A DNA stretch of 64,000 bases from DASZQY01 sp035548515 (GTDB lineage Bacteria > Pseudomonadota > Alphaproteobacteria > Rhizobiales > Kaistiaceae). Below, piece after piece: positions 55,372 through 64,000 of this stretch (the stretch's first letter is position 1; every line of letters begins with the position of its first letter). Position numbers and translations under genes: made by a program. Below the pieces are notes generated by a model. The model made no database searches. It was not told the DNA's origin and worked only from the letters and a program-made list of their open reading frames with translations. The stretch lies in NCBI GenBank assembly GCA_035548515.1, contig DASZSW010000037.1, positions 62,001 to 126,000 of the forward strand, written 5' to 3'.

Positions 55372-55770
55372 TTGGTAGATGCCGCCAAGCGCTCAACATG
55401 TCTCGATCCGGAATTCCTTGAAGCAATGTCGGGAGTCGCGCGAGGTACCGAAGGCGAGATCGCGATGATCTTGCGGCGCTTCGAGATCAGGGGTCGGCGC
55501 TCGTCCGACCTGGTCGTACCATTGAACAGCGAAGCCGCTGAAGCGGCCGCAATCGAACGCCTTGCCGTGCTTTTGAGGCGATCGGCGCAGCCAAGCTGAT
55601 CACGGGCTACTTTCCGGCGGCGAAGCTGAATCGTTTCGTGCGGAAGCTCAATCGGCGAAAACCTCGACGGCGTCGAATTCGTCTCGGTCTACAGACTATC
55701 ACCCGAGCTGAGGGGCGCATTGCTCCTCGATACTCTCGGTGCTGCCGCCCGTGGCGAAACGAGCATTCGC
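55372..55770 (+). pseudogene. Frameshifted remnant of an unidentified gene
   Basis: Protein-like sequence passes through three frames: DPEFLEAMSGVARGTEGEI...ERLAVLL in the first, AFEAIGAAKLITGYFPAAKL in the second and IGENLDGVEFVSVYRLSPEL...LLLDTLGAAARGE in the third. Together they look like one gene broken by at least two single-base shifts. I do not recognise the family. Confidence 0.4.
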
Positions 55771-55789
55771 GCTGGCCGTCCTCAATGCG

Positions 55790-56483
55790 ATCAAGAATCC
55801 CGCACCCCATCGACCTTACTGGCCTGCAGACGTTCTGGAACGAGGTCGACTTCAGCCGCAAGCTCACCAACAGCATCCTGGTCAGCGCCTGTGTCGCCGT
55901 CTTCGGCGTGCTGCTCAGCCTTCTCAACGCCTATGCCATCGGCATAGGCCGGTTGCCGGGAGCCAACAGGCTGCTTGTGCTTCTGCTCATCGGAATCATG
56001 ATTCCGCAGGAATCGCTGGTCTATCCGCTGTACACGCTGGCCAAGGCGGTCGGCCTGTTTGATTCACTCACCAGCGTAATCATCATCTTCTCAGTGCTGC
56101 AGAGCGCGTTCGGCACGTACCTGCTGTCGGCGGTGCTGACGGCCTTTCCGCGCGAGATCAGCGAGGCGGCCGAGATCGACGCGGCCAGCCGCTGGCAGGT
56201 GCTGTGGCTGATTGTCGTGCCGGTGCTGCGGCCGACGTTGGCGGTGCTGGCCACCTTCTTCTTTATCTGGACGTGGAACGAATTCCTGCTGCCGCTGGTA
56301 TTGCTCGCCTCCAACGCCAACCAGACCGTGACCGTCTCGCTCGGCGTGCTGTTTGGGCAATACACTTCCGATCCCACGACCACCGCCGCCGCCGCACTTC
56401 TCGACATCGCGCCGACCGTGATCTTCTTCCTGATTTTCCAGCGCACGCTGACCAGAGGCGTCGTAGTGGGCACCATCAAGTAG
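55790..56483 (+). pseudogene. 5'-truncated MalG-type ABC permease
   Basis: From TFWNEVDFSRKLTNSILVSA onward this is an intact MalG-type permease frame to the stop at 56483, with EAA loop SEAAEIDAASRWQVLWLIVVPVL. It closely parallels the permease at 40469-41365. The first transmembrane segment is missing, although FALAVLNAIKNP, the end of that helix, survives in another frame near 55750-55800. No binding protein, partner permease or ATPase adjoins it, so it is an orphan, probably non-functional. Confidence 0.7.
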
Positions 56484-57163
56484 CTTTGCCACGGGCTCCC
56501 GCCGTGACAAGGCGGGGCAATGATTGCAAGGCGCGCCACTACCCAGTCCTCGCTATTGCGCTTTCTCGTTCCTTGATTTGGAATCCGAGGTCGATGGCAC
56601 GCTGCACCGGTCCGCCCCGCCGCCGAATGATGTCGAGGTTTGGCGGTGGGAGAGTCGCAGAAGCCGATGGACTACGCACGGTTTCCCCAATCCAGCAGTC
56701 AAGCCAGTCTCGAGAGCGGCGGTGCTGGCAAGTCTGACATCCGACCGACAACCACGGCGTCGGTACTTCGGGTCGCGCACGCCCGACCCACGTCCATCGA
56801 AGCGTCCCTCCGCGGCTAGTCTAGCCGAGCATTGTGGTTACCAAAACGCTACGATGAGAGTGGTCATGCCACCCGTGCGTCAGGGGTCCGATCGAGAGGC
56901 TTTCTACCCAAGCGCCCAAATTCTCCGACACCACGGGCTTGGCGTGCGGCCGCGCCCCCTCAACCAAAAATGGCCTCGACTGGCAAGGTGTCCTAGAAGG
57001 AGCGGTTAACCCACTTCCGTAACGAGTATTAAACGTGTCGAAGCCATCGTCCGTCCACAAGCGCTCCTGCAGAACGCTGACAAACCAGTGAGGTTGCCAG
57101 AGACTCGGGCTGCAGCCGCAAGGCCCGGCAGGAGTGTCAAAGCAAGGTCGGTTGCGCACCGTT
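56484..57163. other. Gap without a recognisable gene
   Basis: About 680 bases between the permease remnant and the diguanylate cyclase contain only short frames without motifs. No RNA gene or repeat was recognised. Its 3' end must hold the cyclase promoter, but no clear -35/-10 pair stands out. Confidence 0.4.
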
Positions 57164-59089
57164 ATGGCAAAGCAATCATCGCACTGGCGGTTCGTGTTGG
57201 TTGGCCTGTTTCTGGTCGCGGCCATCATTGTTGCGACAACGCTGATCATCGACGCGCAGCGGAAATCCGCAATTGAGGCCTATCGCATTGCCGTGAATAA
57301 TCTGGGCGTCGGCATGGCTCACCAGACAGCCAGATCGCTAGGGATCATTGACGCGTCGCTGCGCGGCCTGAGGGACCTGGTTGCTGCCGCGCCCGCCGTG
57401 AGCCCGGAGCAGGTCACCACGGCTATGCGCGGGCCGGCGGCTGCGGCGACGTTGGTCGCCAATTGCAATCGCCTTGTCGGCATCCATGCCTTGGCGCTGA
57501 TCGACCAGCAGGGCAAAGTCGCCGCCTCGTGCGGCGAGTCGCCACCGTCCGGTCTTCGCTTCGGTGAGCAGCAGCTCTTCGAGCTGATGGCCGTCAGCGA
57601 GGATACCAATGCGTCGGTGGGGCGACCGAGCGAGATGGGGACAGACGGCGAGTGGACGGCTGCCCTAGCGCGACGCATCAATAGCGCCGATGGGGGATTT
57701 GCAGGAATCGTCCTCGCCGAGTTGTCGCTGCGAGAGCTTGAGGAATTTTACAAAGTTGCAATGCCGCGGAACCGTTCGGTGTCCGTGGCCCGAAGGGACG
57801 GGGTGATCCTCGTGCGGTACCCTCTGACGGCGGATGCCATCGGGACATTGGTGCCGAATTCAGCTCAGTGGAGCGCCAGTGTTGCGAACGGCGGCGGCAC
57901 CTACATCTCCGAAAGCGCGCCGGGAAGTGAATCGGTCATTGCGTCCGTCAATCCACTGCCTGAGCTGCCGTTCGTCGTAGAGGCGACTGTCCTCGAGCAT
58001 TTCGCACTCGCCGACTGGAATAAGCAGTGGGCATGGTTTGTTGCAGGAGGCACCGGGGCAATTGCGACCGTGCTGCTGCTCCTGTGGCTGTTCGCGTGGC
58101 AGTATCGCAGAATCCAGTTCCAATACGCTAGGATTCAGGCTTCGGAAGCGGTTTTGACTGACAAGAACTTCGAACTGGATGCCGCACGCGGGCGACTTCA
58201 CGCTGCCCTGTCGAATATTTCCCAAGGGGTGTGCTTTTTCGACGGTTCGCAGAGGCTTCAGGTTGCCAACGATCGCTTCGCAGAGATCTACGGTCTGTCA
58301 TCTGAAGTCGTTCAGCCCGGGGTTTCCCTTTCAAAGATCAGCGAGGCTCGAACCGCAGCTGGAACTGCTTCTGCGGTGGCGCCGGACATCTACCTCGCAT
58401 CAATCAATGCGCGGGAGGGAATTGCCGAGGTCCGTGACTTCACCGTCGAACTCCAGAATGGTCGGATCATTTCCGTCCGCCATCAGCCAACGCCCGATGG
58501 TGGGTGGGTGGCGACACATGAGGACATCACCGAACGACGCGAAGCGGATGCGAAGATCGCCTTCCTTGCGACCCATGATGTGCTCACCGGGCTTGCAAAC
58601 CGGGCATTGCTTCAGGAGAGAATTGAGCGTGCGCAGCTTGGAGCGAAACAGGGCGAACCGTTTGCCATCCTCTTTCTCGACCTGGACGACTTCAAGGCTG
58701 TCAATAGCTCGGTTGGGCATCACGGCGGCGACGAACTGCTTCACGCCGTCGCCAAACGCCTGATCGCGTGCGTGCGCGAAGGGGACACCGTCGCACGGAC
58801 GGGCGGCGACGAGTTTGTCGTCCTGTTACAGAACCCGGCGACCGCCGACGACGCGGGAAGGCTCGCCAGCCGGATAGTTCAGCGGCTGGATGAGCCGTTT
58901 CAGATCGATGGACGCGAGATCAACATTGGAACCAGCATCGGTATCGCTGTCGCGCCGGGGGACGGCACATCCGTCGAGGCGCTTACCCGGGTCGCGGATA
59001 TCGCACTGTACGCTGCGAAAGCCGAAGGTCGGGGCAGATTCCGCTTCTTTGAGAGCCAGATGGACGCCGGTGAAAAGAGATCCGCCTAG
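57164..59089 (+). CDS. Membrane-bound diguanylate cyclase (sensor, PAS, GGDEF)
   Basis: A 641-residue signalling enzyme from ATG 57164 (GTG 57134 would add 10 residues). Transmembrane helices at about 8-29 and 289-312 flank a periplasmic sensor domain. A PAS domain (about 344-450, NISQGVCFFDGSQRLQVAND) precedes the cyclase domain. GGDEF is intact at 547-551, and the inhibitory-site RxxD is at 538-541, so it should make cyclic di-GMP from GTP under product inhibition. There is no EAL domain. It stands alone; the sensed ligand is unknown. Confidence 0.92.
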   Translation: MAKQSSHWRFVLVGLFLVAAIIVATTLIIDAQRKSAIEAYRIAVNNLGVGMAHQTARSLGIIDASLRGLRDLVAAAPAVSPEQVTTAMRGPAAAATLVANCNRLVGIHALALIDQQGKVAASCGESPPSGLRFGEQQLFELMAVSEDTNASVGRPSEMGTDGEWTAALARRINSADGGFAGIVLAELSLRELEEFYKVAMPRNRSVSVARRDGVILVRYPLTADAIGTLVPNSAQWSASVANGGGTYISESAPGSESVIASVNPLPELPFVVEATVLEHFALADWNKQWAWFVAGGTGAIATVLLLLWLFAWQYRRIQFQYARIQASEAVLTDKNFELDAARGRLHAALSNISQGVCFFDGSQRLQVANDRFAEIYGLSSEVVQPGVSLSKISEARTAAGTASAVAPDIYLASINAREGIAEVRDFTVELQNGRIISVRHQPTPDGGWVATHEDITERREADAKIAFLATHDVLTGLANRALLQERIERAQLGAKQGEPFAILFLDLDDFKAVNSSVGHHGGDELLHAVAKRLIACVREGDTVARTGGDEFVVLLQNPATADDAGRLASRIVQRLDEPFQIDGREINIGTSIGIAVAPGDGTSVEALTRVADIALYAAKAEGRGRFRFFESQMDAGEKRSA

Positions 59090-59379
59090 CACGTGCCTGA
59101 CGCCTGTATTCGCGGACTAGAAGCGCCTTCGCGGCTGTGCCCTCCGGTGAGTGGCCTCATTTCGAGTTTATCTGTTTGCCCAACGCGGGCTGCGGCGCCC
59201 AGATCGTCATCGAAAGCTGGCGGCGCCATTACAACGCTATCAGGCGCCTGCGACGGGCTGAGACGCTCTAATTCCGGAAGTCTTTGTGCCAGCCGTAAAC
59301 TAACATTCCTGGCGGACTACGCGGTGGGGGCCAGTCAGTCCCAGCGGGCCGTGAAATCGCCCTGCGTTTCGGAAGGTAG

Positions 59380-60336
59380 TCACCCCCGTGCTGTGTCGAC
59401 AGAAAGGCCGCCTTGTGGCGATACCGCGAACTCATGGGCAGCGGTCGCGGTGCGCACGTGCCGACGCAGAGCTTTGATGGTCTCCCGCAGCGCGGGATTG
59501 CTGTTGTCGGGCCGCCACGCGGCGAGGAGTTCAACGGAATCCTCCGGGAGGTGGTTGATCGGAAGGAGGCGCACGCCCATGAAATGGAGGGCGCGTGCCG
59601 CTTCCGGAACCAGTGCGACGCCCATGCCCGCCTGGACCAGCGCCAGAACCGTATGCACCTGTGAAACCGTCTGGGCGTAATTCGGCACAATGCCAGCGCG
59701 ATCAAAAACCTTCCCGGTGAGATTGTGGAAATATCTTCCCTCGATGGGTGCATAGGAGACGATTCGCTCGCCGGCGAGGTCGCCTACAGACAGCAGATCG
59801 CGTGACGCCAGATCGTGCGTCTGCGGCACCGCAACTACCAGTCTCTCAGCGTGGACGCGGAGGGTCTCGAAAACGAGTGGATCAACCGGCGCCCTCAGGA
59901 ACGCGAGGTCGAGACCCCCTGCCTCGAGGGCGTCGAGTTGCTCGGTACTGACGTTTTCGCGCAGGACGAAGTCGACACCGGGAAACGCGCGGGTCAGCCG
60001 CTTCAGCAACGTCGGAAGGAACTCGTAGCCCGACGTGGCGGTAAATCCGATGACTACTTGACCGGCGGCGCCCGCGTCGATCCTCTTGACCGAGCGGGCG
60101 GCGTTTTCGGCAAGGCGCAGAATGCGCTTGGCCTCGGTGAGGAAGCCGGCCCCGGCCACGGTCAACTCGACCCGGCGATTAGTCCGGTTGAACAGCTTCA
60201 CGCCAAGGATTTCCTCCAGCCGCTGAATGCGGCGGCTGAGCGGGGGCTGAGTCATGTGAAGGCGGTACGCCGCCCTGCCGAAATGCAGCTCCTCGGCAAC
60301 GGCGATGAAAGAGCGCAACTGAACCAATTCGAACAA
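59380..60336 (-). CDS. LysR family regulator of the dehydratase operon
   Basis: A 318-residue LysR regulator. The helix-turn-helix is in LRSFIAVAEELHFGRAAYRLHMTQPPLSRRIQRLEE (7-42). The effector domain (about 92-300) has VVIGFTATSGYEFLP and LVQAGMGVALVPEA, typical of the BenM/CatM-like branch. It diverges from kdgD with a 135-base control gap and probably activates it in response to an aldarate or keto-acid intermediate. About 290 gene-free bases separate it from the cyclase. Confidence 0.88.
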   Translation of the reverse strand: MFELVQLRSFIAVAEELHFGRAAYRLHMTQPPLSRRIQRLEEILGVKLFNRTNRRVELTVAGAGFLTEAKRILRLAENAARSVKRIDAGAAGQVVIGFTATSGYEFLPTLLKRLTRAFPGVDFVLRENVSTEQLDALEAGGLDLAFLRAPVDPLVFETLRVHAERLVVAVPQTHDLASRDLLSVGDLAGERIVSYAPIEGRYFHNLTGKVFDRAGIVPNYAQTVSQVHTVLALVQAGMGVALVPEAARALHFMGVRLLPINHLPEDSVELLAAWRPDNSNPALRETIKALRRHVRTATAAHEFAVSPQGGLSVDTARG

Positions 60337-60368
60337 CGATGCTCTCCTGATATTAATTCATGCCGAGA

Positions 60369-60400
60369 ATAGCTTAGACCGGTATCAATCGGTTCGCTAT
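60369..60400. promoter_or_regulatory. Candidate LysR binding region
   Basis: Nested inverted repeats, ATAGC...GCTAT (outer, 60369-60400) and ACCG-N8-CGGT (inner, 60378-60393), lie in the divergent gap between the LysR gene and kdgD. This is the place where a LysR-type activator normally binds; the exact site is uncertain. Confidence 0.35.
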
Positions 60401-60471
60401 CGTCGCAGCAAGCGTTGGGCAGCAGGCCTCGGGCCCAACACATTGTAGGCCACGCGTTCAAGGACAGAGGC

Positions 60472-61431
60472 ATGGCAGGGACGTCGCCTTCGGAACTGGC
60501 GAAGAAGCTCGCCGCCGGCCTTCTTTCCTTTCCGGTAACGCATTTCCGCGGCGACTTGTCGCTCGACGAGACCGGCTACCGCGCCCACATCGACTGGTTG
60601 CTCGACCATCGGCCGGCCGGGCTCTTCGCCCCCGGCGGCACCGGCGAGTTCTTCTCTCTGTCTCTGAGCGAGGTCGATGCAGTCCTTCGCGCCGCGGTCG
60701 CCGAGACCGCCGGCCGCGTGCCGGTCGTGGCGGGCGTCGGCTACGGAATCGGCATCGCGCGCGAGATGGCGGCAGCGGCGGAGGCGGCGGGGGCGGACGG
60801 CATCCTGCTGCTGCCGCCCTACCTCGTGCAGACGGAGGCGGCCGGACTGGCCGCCCACATCGAGGCGGTCTGCAAATCGACGAAGCTCGGCGTCATCGCC
60901 TACAGCCGAGACAACGCGATTCTCGACGCGCGCACGGTGGCGCAGCTTTCCGAGCTCTGCCCCAATCTCATCGGCCTGAAAGACGGTGTCGGCGACATCG
61001 AACTGATGGTCCGCATTCACGCCACAGTCGGCGACCGGCTGGTTTACATCGGCGGCCTTCCGACCGCCGAAACCTTCGCCCTCCCCTATCTGGAGATGGG
61101 GGTGAACACCTACTCCTCGGCGATCTTCAACTTCCTGCCGGAATTCGCGACGAAGTTCTACGCCGCCGTGCGCCGGCGCGACCGCGCGGCGGTCGGCGAC
61201 GGTCTCGCGCTCTTCGTGCTGCCGTACACGGCCATCCGCAACCGGCGCAGGGGCTACGCGGTCTCCATCGTCAAGGCCGGCATGACGACGATCGGCCGGC
61301 CGGCGGGCCCGGTTCGCCCGCCCCTCGTCGATCTCGACCGGTCGGAGCAGGCGGAGCTCGGCCGACTGATCGCCGCCCTCGGCGATGCATCGCCGCCGAT
61401 TTCGCTCACTGCGGCCGCGCCGGCGCGATGA
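60472..61431 (+). CDS. kdgD: 5-Dehydro-4-deoxyglucarate dehydratase
   Basis: A 319-residue DapA-family lyase. It dehydrates and decarboxylates 5-keto-4-deoxyglucarate to 2,5-dioxopentanoate, the route from glucarate/galactarate to 2-oxoglutarate. ATG 60472 has AGGACAGAGG upstream. AAGLLSFPVTHFRGDL, FAPGGTGEFFSLSLSE, the Schiff-base Lys in LIGLKDGVGDIELM, and YAVSIVKAGMTTIGRPAGPVRPPL match KdgD closely. It overlaps the dehydrogenase gene by ATGA. Confidence 0.9.
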   Translation: MAGTSPSELAKKLAAGLLSFPVTHFRGDLSLDETGYRAHIDWLLDHRPAGLFAPGGTGEFFSLSLSEVDAVLRAAVAETAGRVPVVAGVGYGIGIAREMAAAAEAAGADGILLLPPYLVQTEAAGLAAHIEAVCKSTKLGVIAYSRDNAILDARTVAQLSELCPNLIGLKDGVGDIELMVRIHATVGDRLVYIGGLPTAETFALPYLEMGVNTYSSAIFNFLPEFATKFYAAVRRRDRAAVGDGLALFVLPYTAIRNRRRGYAVSIVKAGMTTIGRPAGPVRPPLVDLDRSEQAELGRLIAALGDASPPISLTAAAPAR

Positions 61432-62465
61432 CCCGCGCGCGCGATCCACAGCCGGCGTTGGAAGGGGCAGCGGTCGGGATTCTGATGACCGGCGCCGTCG
61501 TCCCGAGCCGCCCCATCGACGACACGCTGATGGTGCACCGCGCCTGGGAGATCGCCGACCTCGACGGGTTTCTTGCCGAGACCGGAGAGCAAATCAGGGG
61601 AATCGCGGCCAGCGGCCGGATGAAGATCGACGAAACGCTGATGGCGCGGCTGCCGAACCTCGAGATCGTCGCGAATTTCGGCGTGGGTTACGACCGGATC
61701 GACGTGGCGCAGGCGCGCGCCCGCGGGATTGTCGTGACCAACACGCCGGACGTGCTGACCGACGAGGTCGCCGACCTGACCGTCGGACTGATGCTCGCGA
61801 CCACGCGCCAGATGATCCTCGCCGATCGCTTCGTGAGGTCGGGTCGGTGGCCGCGCGGTGATTTCCCTTTGTCGGACTCGCTCAGGAACCGCGTCATCGG
61901 GATCGTCGGGCTGGGGCGGATCGGCAAGGCGGTCGCGCGGCGTTGCGCGGCGATGAACGTGGAGGTCTGTTACTTCGGGCGGTCCGAGCAGCCCGACCAG
62001 CCTTACCGCTACCTTGCGTCGTTGCCCGCGCTGGCGGCTGCAGCCGACGTGCTGATCTTGACCGTGCCCGGCGCGGCGGGAACCGACCGGCTGATCGACG
62101 CGGCTGTCCTCGACGCGCTCGGCCCGGAGGGAATCCTGATCAACGTGTCGCGGGGATCGGTCGTGGACGAGCCGGCGCTTGTGGCCGCGCTGGCTTCCGG
62201 GCGGATCAAGGCGGCCGGCCTCGACGTCTTCCAGAACGAGCCCGACGTTCCCCGCGAGTTGATCGCGATGGACAACGTCGTTCTGCTGCCGCACGTGGGC
62301 TCGGGCACCGTCACGACAAGGCGGGCGATGGGCCAGTTGGTGCTCGACAATCTCACTTCGTGGTTCGCCGGGCGCGGGCCGCTGACGCCCGTGCCGGAAA
62401 CCCCGCGCCGGAGCGCCTCGACAATGTCCGACCAATCGATCAGCCGATTGCAAAACGGAGTTTGA
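61428..62465 (+). CDS. D-2-hydroxyacid dehydrogenase (glyoxylate/hydroxypyruvate reductase-like)
   Basis: A 345-residue NAD(P)H-dependent dehydrogenase. The N-terminal half of the catalytic domain includes VANFGVGYDRIDV. The Rossmann motif is GIVGLGRIGKAVARR, and the catalytic triad appears as Arg in VSRGSVVDE, Glu in QNEPDVP and His in LLPHVGSGT. It may reduce or oxidise a small keto/hydroxy acid arising in the same pathway as KdgD. It is translationally coupled to kdgD. Confidence 0.9.
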   Translation: MTRARDPQPALEGAAVGILMTGAVVPSRPIDDTLMVHRAWEIADLDGFLAETGEQIRGIAASGRMKIDETLMARLPNLEIVANFGVGYDRIDVAQARARGIVVTNTPDVLTDEVADLTVGLMLATTRQMILADRFVRSGRWPRGDFPLSDSLRNRVIGIVGLGRIGKAVARRCAAMNVEVCYFGRSEQPDQPYRYLASLPALAAAADVLILTVPGAAGTDRLIDAAVLDALGPEGILINVSRGSVVDEPALVAALASGRIKAAGLDVFQNEPDVPRELIAMDNVVLLPHVGSGTVTTRRAMGQLVLDNLTSWFAGRGPLTPVPETPRRSASTMSDQSISRLQNGV

Positions 62466-62546
62466 CGGCGGCAGAAGACTTCCGGACGTCTCGTATTGAG
62501 GGCATTGTGCTGAACTGAGTGGAAAGCAACAGGGAGGAATAATCAG

Positions 62547-63929
62547 ATGAAGAGACTTCAGATGAAGAGACTCTTGGCTGCGGCGGTCGCCGCGGTATTC
62601 GCGTCGTCGGCATTGCCGGCATTGGCGCAGGACACGCTCACCCTCTGGTGGGTGAAGGGCTTCTACAAGTCGGAAGACGACGCGCTGTTCGCGGCGATCA
62701 AGAAGTTCGAGGACCAGACCGGCGTCAAAGTCGAGCTGTCGCAGTATCCGGTCCAGGACATGATTCCGAAGACCGTCGCGGCACTCGACTCCGGCAACCC
62801 GCCGGATGTAGCCTACGCCGACGTGTACGACTTCCAGGTGGCCGCCAAGTGGGCGTTCGACGGGAAGCTGGAGGACATCTCCGACGTCATCACTCCGATG
62901 CTCGACCAGTTCGTGCCGGGCACCGTGTCGACCACCTACCTGTGGAACGACAAGGACAAGAAGCGCGCCTACTACGCGTTCCCGCTCAAGCGGCAGACCA
63001 TGCACATCGAGTACTGGATCGATTTGCTGGAGAAGGCCGGGTACAAGGAATCCGACATCCCCAAGGGGTGGAACGACTACTGGGATTTCTGGTGCACGAA
63101 GGTCCAGGACGGCGTCCGCAAGGCGACCGGCGAGAAGATCTACGGCACCGGTTTCCCAATGGGCGTCGACTCGAGCGACTCGTTCTACTCGTTCCTGACG
63201 TTCATGGACGCCTACAACGTCAAACTGGTTGACGACGACGGCAAGCTGCAGGTTGACGACCCGAAGGTCCGGCAGGGCCTGATCGACGCCCTCGGCTTCT
63301 ACGTCAGCCCCTACATGAAAGGCTGCACGCCGCCGTCGGCGACGACCTGGAAGGACCCCGACAACAACGTCGCGTTCCACAACAAGACCATCGTGCTGAC
63401 CCATAATGCGACGATCTCGATCGCCGCGAAGTGGCTGGACGATTCGGTCAATCCGACGCTGACTGACCAGCAGCGCGCCCAGGCCAAGACCAACTACGAG
63501 CAGCTCATCGCCACCGCCGGCTTCCCGAACAAGCCCGACGGCTCGCCGATGCAGTATCGTCAGGCCGTCAAGGTGGGCGTGATCTTCGCTGATTCCAAGA
63601 ACAAGGAACTCGCGAAGAAGTTCGTGTCCTTCATGCTGCAGGAGGAGAACCTGACGCCGTACGTCGAAGGCTCGCTTGGCCGCTGGTTCCCGGTCACGAC
63701 CAAGGCGACGAAGAGCCCGTTCTGGGATGTCGATCGCCATCGCCGCTCGGTTCGCGACCAGTTCGCCGCGGGCACCGTGAATTTCGAATTCACAAAGAAC
63801 TACAAATTCACCATCCTCAACAACGAGAACGTCTGGGCGAAGGCCATGAACCGCGTCGTCAACGACAAGGTGCCGGTCGAACAGGCGGTTGACGAACTAA
63901 TCGCACGGATCAAGGAAGTGGCCGGCTAG
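62547..63929 (+). CDS. Carbohydrate ABC importer substrate-binding protein
   Basis: A 460-residue family-1 solute-binding protein, longer than the other sugar binders here. ATG 62547 follows AGGGAGGA; a short tandem duplication gives the start MKRLQMKRLL and a second possible ATG at 62562. The signal peptide ends ALPALAQ. DTLTLWWVKGFYKSEDDALF, SGNPPDVAYADVYDFQVAAK and FHNKTIVLTHNATISIAAKW are visible. Located behind kdgD and the dehydrogenase, it probably binds a uronide or other acidic sugar. Its permeases must lie past the right edge. Confidence 0.88.
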   Translation: MKRLQMKRLLAAAVAAVFASSALPALAQDTLTLWWVKGFYKSEDDALFAAIKKFEDQTGVKVELSQYPVQDMIPKTVAALDSGNPPDVAYADVYDFQVAAKWAFDGKLEDISDVITPMLDQFVPGTVSTTYLWNDKDKKRAYYAFPLKRQTMHIEYWIDLLEKAGYKESDIPKGWNDYWDFWCTKVQDGVRKATGEKIYGTGFPMGVDSSDSFYSFLTFMDAYNVKLVDDDGKLQVDDPKVRQGLIDALGFYVSPYMKGCTPPSATTWKDPDNNVAFHNKTIVLTHNATISIAAKWLDDSVNPTLTDQQRAQAKTNYEQLIATAGFPNKPDGSPMQYRQAVKVGVIFADSKNKELAKKFVSFMLQEENLTPYVEGSLGRWFPVTTKATKSPFWDVDRHRRSVRDQFAAGTVNFEFTKNYKFTILNNENVWAKAMNRVVNDKVPVEQAVDELIARIKEVAG

Positions 63930-63957
63930 GCCGCGACCAGCCAATCGCGCGTTGCGC

Positions 63958-63985
63958 AACCGACCGCCCCTCGGGGCGGGCGGTT
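63958..63985 (+). terminator. GC-rich hairpin after the binding-protein gene
   Basis: AACCGACCGCCCC and GGGGCGGGCGGTT pair over 13 positions with one A/G mismatch and a very short loop, 29 bases after the binding-protein stop. There is no T-run. It is in the same place as the hairpins after the other binding-protein genes. Confidence 0.6.
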
Positions 63986-64000
63986 GCGGCCTACGGGAGG

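Noticed and set aside
61254..63740. An open minus-strand frame of more than 800 codons opposite the dehydrogenase and sugar-binding genes
   Set aside because: It is antisense to three genes with clear motifs, and its Arg/Gly/Asp/Val-heavy composition is what GC-rich codons give when read on the opposite strand.

Overview
The window looks like a piece of a GC-rich alphaproteobacterial genome, most likely Hyphomicrobiales (rhizobia-related). The signs are a PcaQ-controlled protocatechuate locus with rhizobial-type ATAAC-N6-GTTAT boxes, an HmuTUV/HemP/HugZ heme locus, and the density of high-affinity ABC importers: seven substrate-binding genes, or eight counting the heme binder. I recognised no tRNA, rRNA, CRISPR array or intact insertion sequence. 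Nearly all starts are joined by ATGA/GTGA overlaps, and many begin with GTG or TTG.

Layout. (1) 1-14162, minus strand: one tightly overlapped operon of about 14 kb. It reads, in transcription order, amidohydrolase (deaminase-like), PuuE-like deacetylase, M20 carbamoyl/allantoate-type hydrolase, metal-PLP D-threonine-aldolase-like enzyme, formamidase, a muconolactone-isomerase-like small protein, a GntR regulator, a BMP-type nucleobase/nucleoside ABC importer, a kynurenine-formamidase-like hydrolase and a molybdenum hydroxylase large subunit that leaves the window. It reads as uptake and stepwise dismantling of an N-heterocycle, but the gene set matches no single pathway I know. (2) 14343-15235: gene debris, including a frameshifted ROK remnant. 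(3) 15313-23282: heme uptake (HmuVUT, HemP, outer-membrane receptor, unknown four-cysteine exported protein, TonB, HugZ). (4) 23925-32728: PcaQ regulon, with a protocatechuate-type ABC importer (pcaMNVWX), pcaQ, pcaD, pcaC, a pcaH lacking its C-terminus, no pcaG, and a frameshifted pobA. (5) 32910-54927: carbohydrate island. A GH2 glycosidase with its ABC importer and a LacI regulator is followed by two mirror-image operons (45632 leftwards, 48813 rightwards). Each has a divergent LacI regulator, a Gfo/Idh/MocA oxidoreductase, a TIM-barrel sugar isomerase/epimerase and an ABC importer. The enzymes and regulators are clear paralogues and share the operator GGAAACGTTTAC, whereas the binding proteins are unlike each other. 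(6) 54928-57163: debris, including a 5'-truncated permease. (7) 57164-59089: a membrane diguanylate cyclase. (8) 59380-64000: LysR regulator, 5-dehydro-4-deoxyglucarate dehydratase, 2-hydroxyacid dehydrogenase and a sugar-binding protein whose permeases must lie beyond the right edge.

The most interesting items are the heterocycle operon, the mirrored oxidoreductase/isomerase operons with shared operators, the damaged protocatechuate branch that keeps intact PcaQ boxes, and a recurring GC-rich hairpin placed directly after substrate-binding genes.
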